Position numbers and translations under genes: made by a program
Part shown: positions 4,811-6,154 of the stretch, piece by piece
Position numbering within the stretch: position 1 is the stretch's first letter
Layout of the letters: every line of letters starts with the position of its first letter
Source of the DNA: Phycisphaeraceae bacterium
GTDB lineage: Bacteria > Planctomycetota > Phycisphaerae > Phycisphaerales > Phycisphaeraceae
NCBI GenBank assembly: GCA_007119405.1
Contig: SKPT01000399.1
Span: 1 to 6,154, forward strand
Length of the DNA stretch: 6,154 nucleotides
Reading direction: 5' to 3'
The notes under the pieces: model-generated
The model's database searches: none
What the model saw: only the letters and a program-made list of their open reading frames with translations
Told to the model about the DNA's origin: nothing

Positions 4811-5890
4811 ATGACCACCACCACCAGCAACAACCACAACAACGCCACGTCCGCCACCGCGTCGCGCAAGTACCAGTATCGCCACGGCCTGCGCGAAGCC
4901 ATGGTCGAGGAGATGCAGCGCGACGAGCGCGTCTTCATCATGGGCGAGGAGGTCGCCGAGTACAACGGGGCCTACAAGGTCACCGAGGGCATGCTCGATC
5001 AGTTCGGCCCGGGACGCGTCATCGACACGCCCATCAGCGAGACCGGCTTCTCCGGCGCAGGCGTCGGCGCCGCGATGTACGGCCTGCGGCCGATCATCGA
5101 GTTCATGAGCTGGTCCTTCTGCCTCGTCGCCGCCGACCAGATCGTCAACAACGCACCCAAAATGCTCTACATGTCCGGCGGGCAGTTCGGCGTGCCCATC
5201 GTCTTCCGCGGCAACAACGGCGCGGGCGGCCAGCTCGGCTCGACGCACTCCTGGTCCGTCGAAAGCCTCTGGAGCCAGGTCCCCGGACTCAAGATGGCCA
5301 TCCCCGCCACACCGCGCGACGCCAAGGGCCTGCTCAAGACCGCCATCCGCGACGACGACCCGGTCTTCTACCTCGAGTCCGAGCGCATGCTCGGCATGGG
5401 CGCCCGCGGCGACAAGGACTTCTCTCGCTACCTCCACGGCCAATGGGCCCCGCCCGAGGACGACGACGACTTCACCATCCCCTTCGGCCAGGCGAACGTC
5501 ATCAAAGAGGGCGACGACTGCACCATCGTCACCGCCGGCCGACCGGTGCACTTCGCCCTGGAGGCGGCCGAGGCGCTGGAGGGCGAGGGGATCGACTGCG
5601 AGGTGATCGACCTGCGCACCTACCGCCCGCTGGACATGGACACCGTCCTCAAGAGCATCGCCAAAACGAGCTACTGCGTCGTCGTCGACCAGAGCTGGCC
5701 CTTCGCCTCCGTGGCCTCCGAGATCGCCACCCGCATCTACGAGCAGGGGATGGATCTGCTGGACAACCAGGTGGTCCGCGTCAACGCCCACGACGTGCCC
5801 CCGCCTTATAACCGCAGCATGGAGCAGGAGATGCTGCCCAACACCCGCCGCATCACCGAGGCGGTGCGGGCCGCGACCTACAACACGTAA
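4811..5890 (+). CDS. pdhB: Pyruvate dehydrogenase E1 component, beta subunit
   Basis: Beta half of E1; it completes the ThDP active site together with PdhA. The 359 residues contain MGEEVAEYNGAYKVTEG (44-60), IDTPISETGF (71-80) with the catalytic-site Glu77, GLRPIIEFM (91-99), YMSGG (120-124), IVFRGNNG (130-137), the active-site His146 region (STHSW), PATPRDAKGLLKTAIRD (165-181), and a C-terminal transketolase-type domain (VIDLRTYRPLD 265-275, DVPPPY 328-333). The N-terminal 18 residues are a Thr/Asn/Ser-rich tail. Between LES (188-190) and IPFG (223-226) it is about 12 residues longer than the mitochondrial form as I recall it. The start at 4811 is chosen because the in-frame extension to 4700 is translation of the palindromic repeat; only a weak GGA lies upstream, so translation may be modest or helped by coupling. 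E2 and E3 genes do not follow. Confidence 0.96.
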   Translation: MTTTTSNNHNNATSATASRKYQYRHGLREAMVEEMQRDERVFIMGEEVAEYNGAYKVTEGMLDQFGPGRVIDTPISETGFSGAGVGAAMYGLRPIIEFMSWSFCLVAADQIVNNAPKMLYMSGGQFGVPIVFRGNNGAGGQLGSTHSWSVESLWSQVPGLKMAIPATPRDAKGLLKTAIRDDDPVFYLESERMLGMGARGDKDFSRYLHGQWAPPEDDDDFTIPFGQANVIKEGDDCTIVTAGRPVHFALEAAEALEGEGIDCEVIDLRTYRPLDMDTVLKSIAKTSYCVVVDQSWPFASVASEIATRIYEQGMDLLDNQVVRVNAHDVPPPYNRSMEQEMLPNTRRITEAVRAATYNT

Positions 5891-5908
5891 AAAAATAGCA
5901 AGAGGGGG

Positions 5909-5914
5909 TTGACA
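5909..5914 (+). promoter_or_regulatory. Consensus -35-like TTGACA downstream of pdhB
   Basis: A perfect TTGACA begins 18 nt after the pdhB stop. The sequence 16-19 nt further on (GATCGTAA region, 5932-5939) is only a poor -10, so the promoter call is weak. If real, transcription would start near 5945, immediately ahead of the hairpin at 5955, and could supply the glycerate kinase gene or a very short RNA. Confidence 0.3.
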
Positions 5915-5954
5915 AATCGCCCCATCTCTGCGATCGTAAAAGCCCCCGCCACCG

Positions 5955-5993
5955 GACGTCCACGGACATTGCGTTCCGTGGGCGTCTTTTTTT
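5955..5993 (+). terminator. Intrinsic terminator-type hairpin after pdhB
   Basis: A 12-bp stem (5955-5966 with 5975-5986, one G-U pair, otherwise Watson-Crick) encloses an 8-nt loop and runs into seven T residues (5987-5993). It would end the pdhA-pdhB transcript. It also stands only 22 nt before the glycerate kinase ATG, so it may act as an attenuator in that gene's leader. Confidence 0.88.
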
Positions 5994-6015
5994 GCGCCGC
6001 CACCGGCAACCCGCC

Positions 6016-6154
6016 ATGCACATCCTCATCGCCCCCGACAGCTTCAAGGAGGCCCTCGACGCCGACCCCGCCGCCGCCGCCATCGCCGCCGGCTGCGCCC
6101 GCGCCCGCCCCGACGCCACCGTCGACACCTGCCCCGTCGCCGACGGCGGCGAAG
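6016..6154 (+). CDS. glxK: Glycerate kinase (GarK/GlxK family), 5' part only
   Basis: ATP-dependent phosphorylation of D-glycerate, feeding glyoxylate/glycerate carbon into glycolysis. Only the first 46 residues are in the window. They carry the family's opening strand ILIAPDSFKEAL (3-14) and PVADGGE (40-46), both diagnostic at these positions. The middle (ADPAAAAIAAGCARARPDA) matches the expected helix but is strikingly Ala-rich. The start is set by homology; no Shine-Dalgarno is visible, and the leader between the T tract and the ATG is only 22 nt. The gene continues past the window edge. Confidence 0.92.
   Translation, partial: MHILIAPDSFKEALDADPAAAAIAAGCARARPDATVDTCPVADGGE

Noticed and set aside
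4781..5791. Open frame of 336 codons on the - strand across pdhB
   Set aside because: Antisense shadow of pdhB with Val/Ala/Gly/Asp-biased composition and no domain.

Overview
The window is GC-rich bacterial DNA with strong G/C preference at third codon positions. All supported genes lie on the + strand. The best guess for the source is a planctomycete, possibly Phycisphaerae-like. This rests on the mix of a type I-beta DAHP synthase, two-subunit (alpha2beta2-type) pyruvate dehydrogenase E1 genes, a Uma2-family nuclease, and two kinds of intergenic palindromic repeat (a CACGAAG/CTTCGCG array and a GGGTGGGTAGAGCGAAGCG-type palindrome) that I associate with such genomes. That assignment is inference.

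Layout. Positions 1-87 hold the end of an upstream + strand transcript, closed by a strong intrinsic terminator. Positions 122-212 hold a mirrored short-repeat array. Positions 256-1290 encode 3-deoxy-7-phosphoheptulonate synthase (aroF), the first step of the shikimate pathway. Positions 1291-1656 are a gene-free, hairpin-rich spacer with a candidate promoter for the next unit. Positions 1657-2763 encode pyruvate dehydrogenase E1 alpha (pdhA). Positions 2805-4683 carry six small genes packed head to tail: a 2-TM protein, a Uma2-family putative nuclease, a second 2-TM protein, a DUF5808-like one-TM protein, a CxCC small protein, and a DUF2442 protein. After a 31-bp-arm palindrome (4696-4783), pyruvate dehydrogenase E1 beta (pdhB) occupies 4811-5890. 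An intrinsic terminator-type hairpin follows at 5955-5993, and a glycerate kinase gene starts at 6016 and runs off the window.

How it works together. PdhA and PdhB together form the thiamine-diphosphate E1 component, which decarboxylates pyruvate and passes the acetyl group to lipoyl-E2. Neither E2 nor E3 is in the window. The two subunit genes are normally adjacent, but here six short genes separate them. These are spaced or overlapped so tightly (two clear ATGA stop/start overlaps, a possible third, short gaps, same strand, no visible internal terminator) that pdhA through pdhB looks like one transcription unit.

The most noteworthy observations are the split pdhA/pdhB pair with its membrane-protein and nuclease cassette, the replacement of the expected metal-ligand histidine by glutamine in AroF, matching insertions of about 12 residues in both E1 subunits, and the terminator-like hairpin only 22 nt from the glycerate kinase start with a consensus TTGACA upstream of it. 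I see no convincing evidence of a complete new defence or mobile system; the six-gene cassette is the best candidate for something undescribed.
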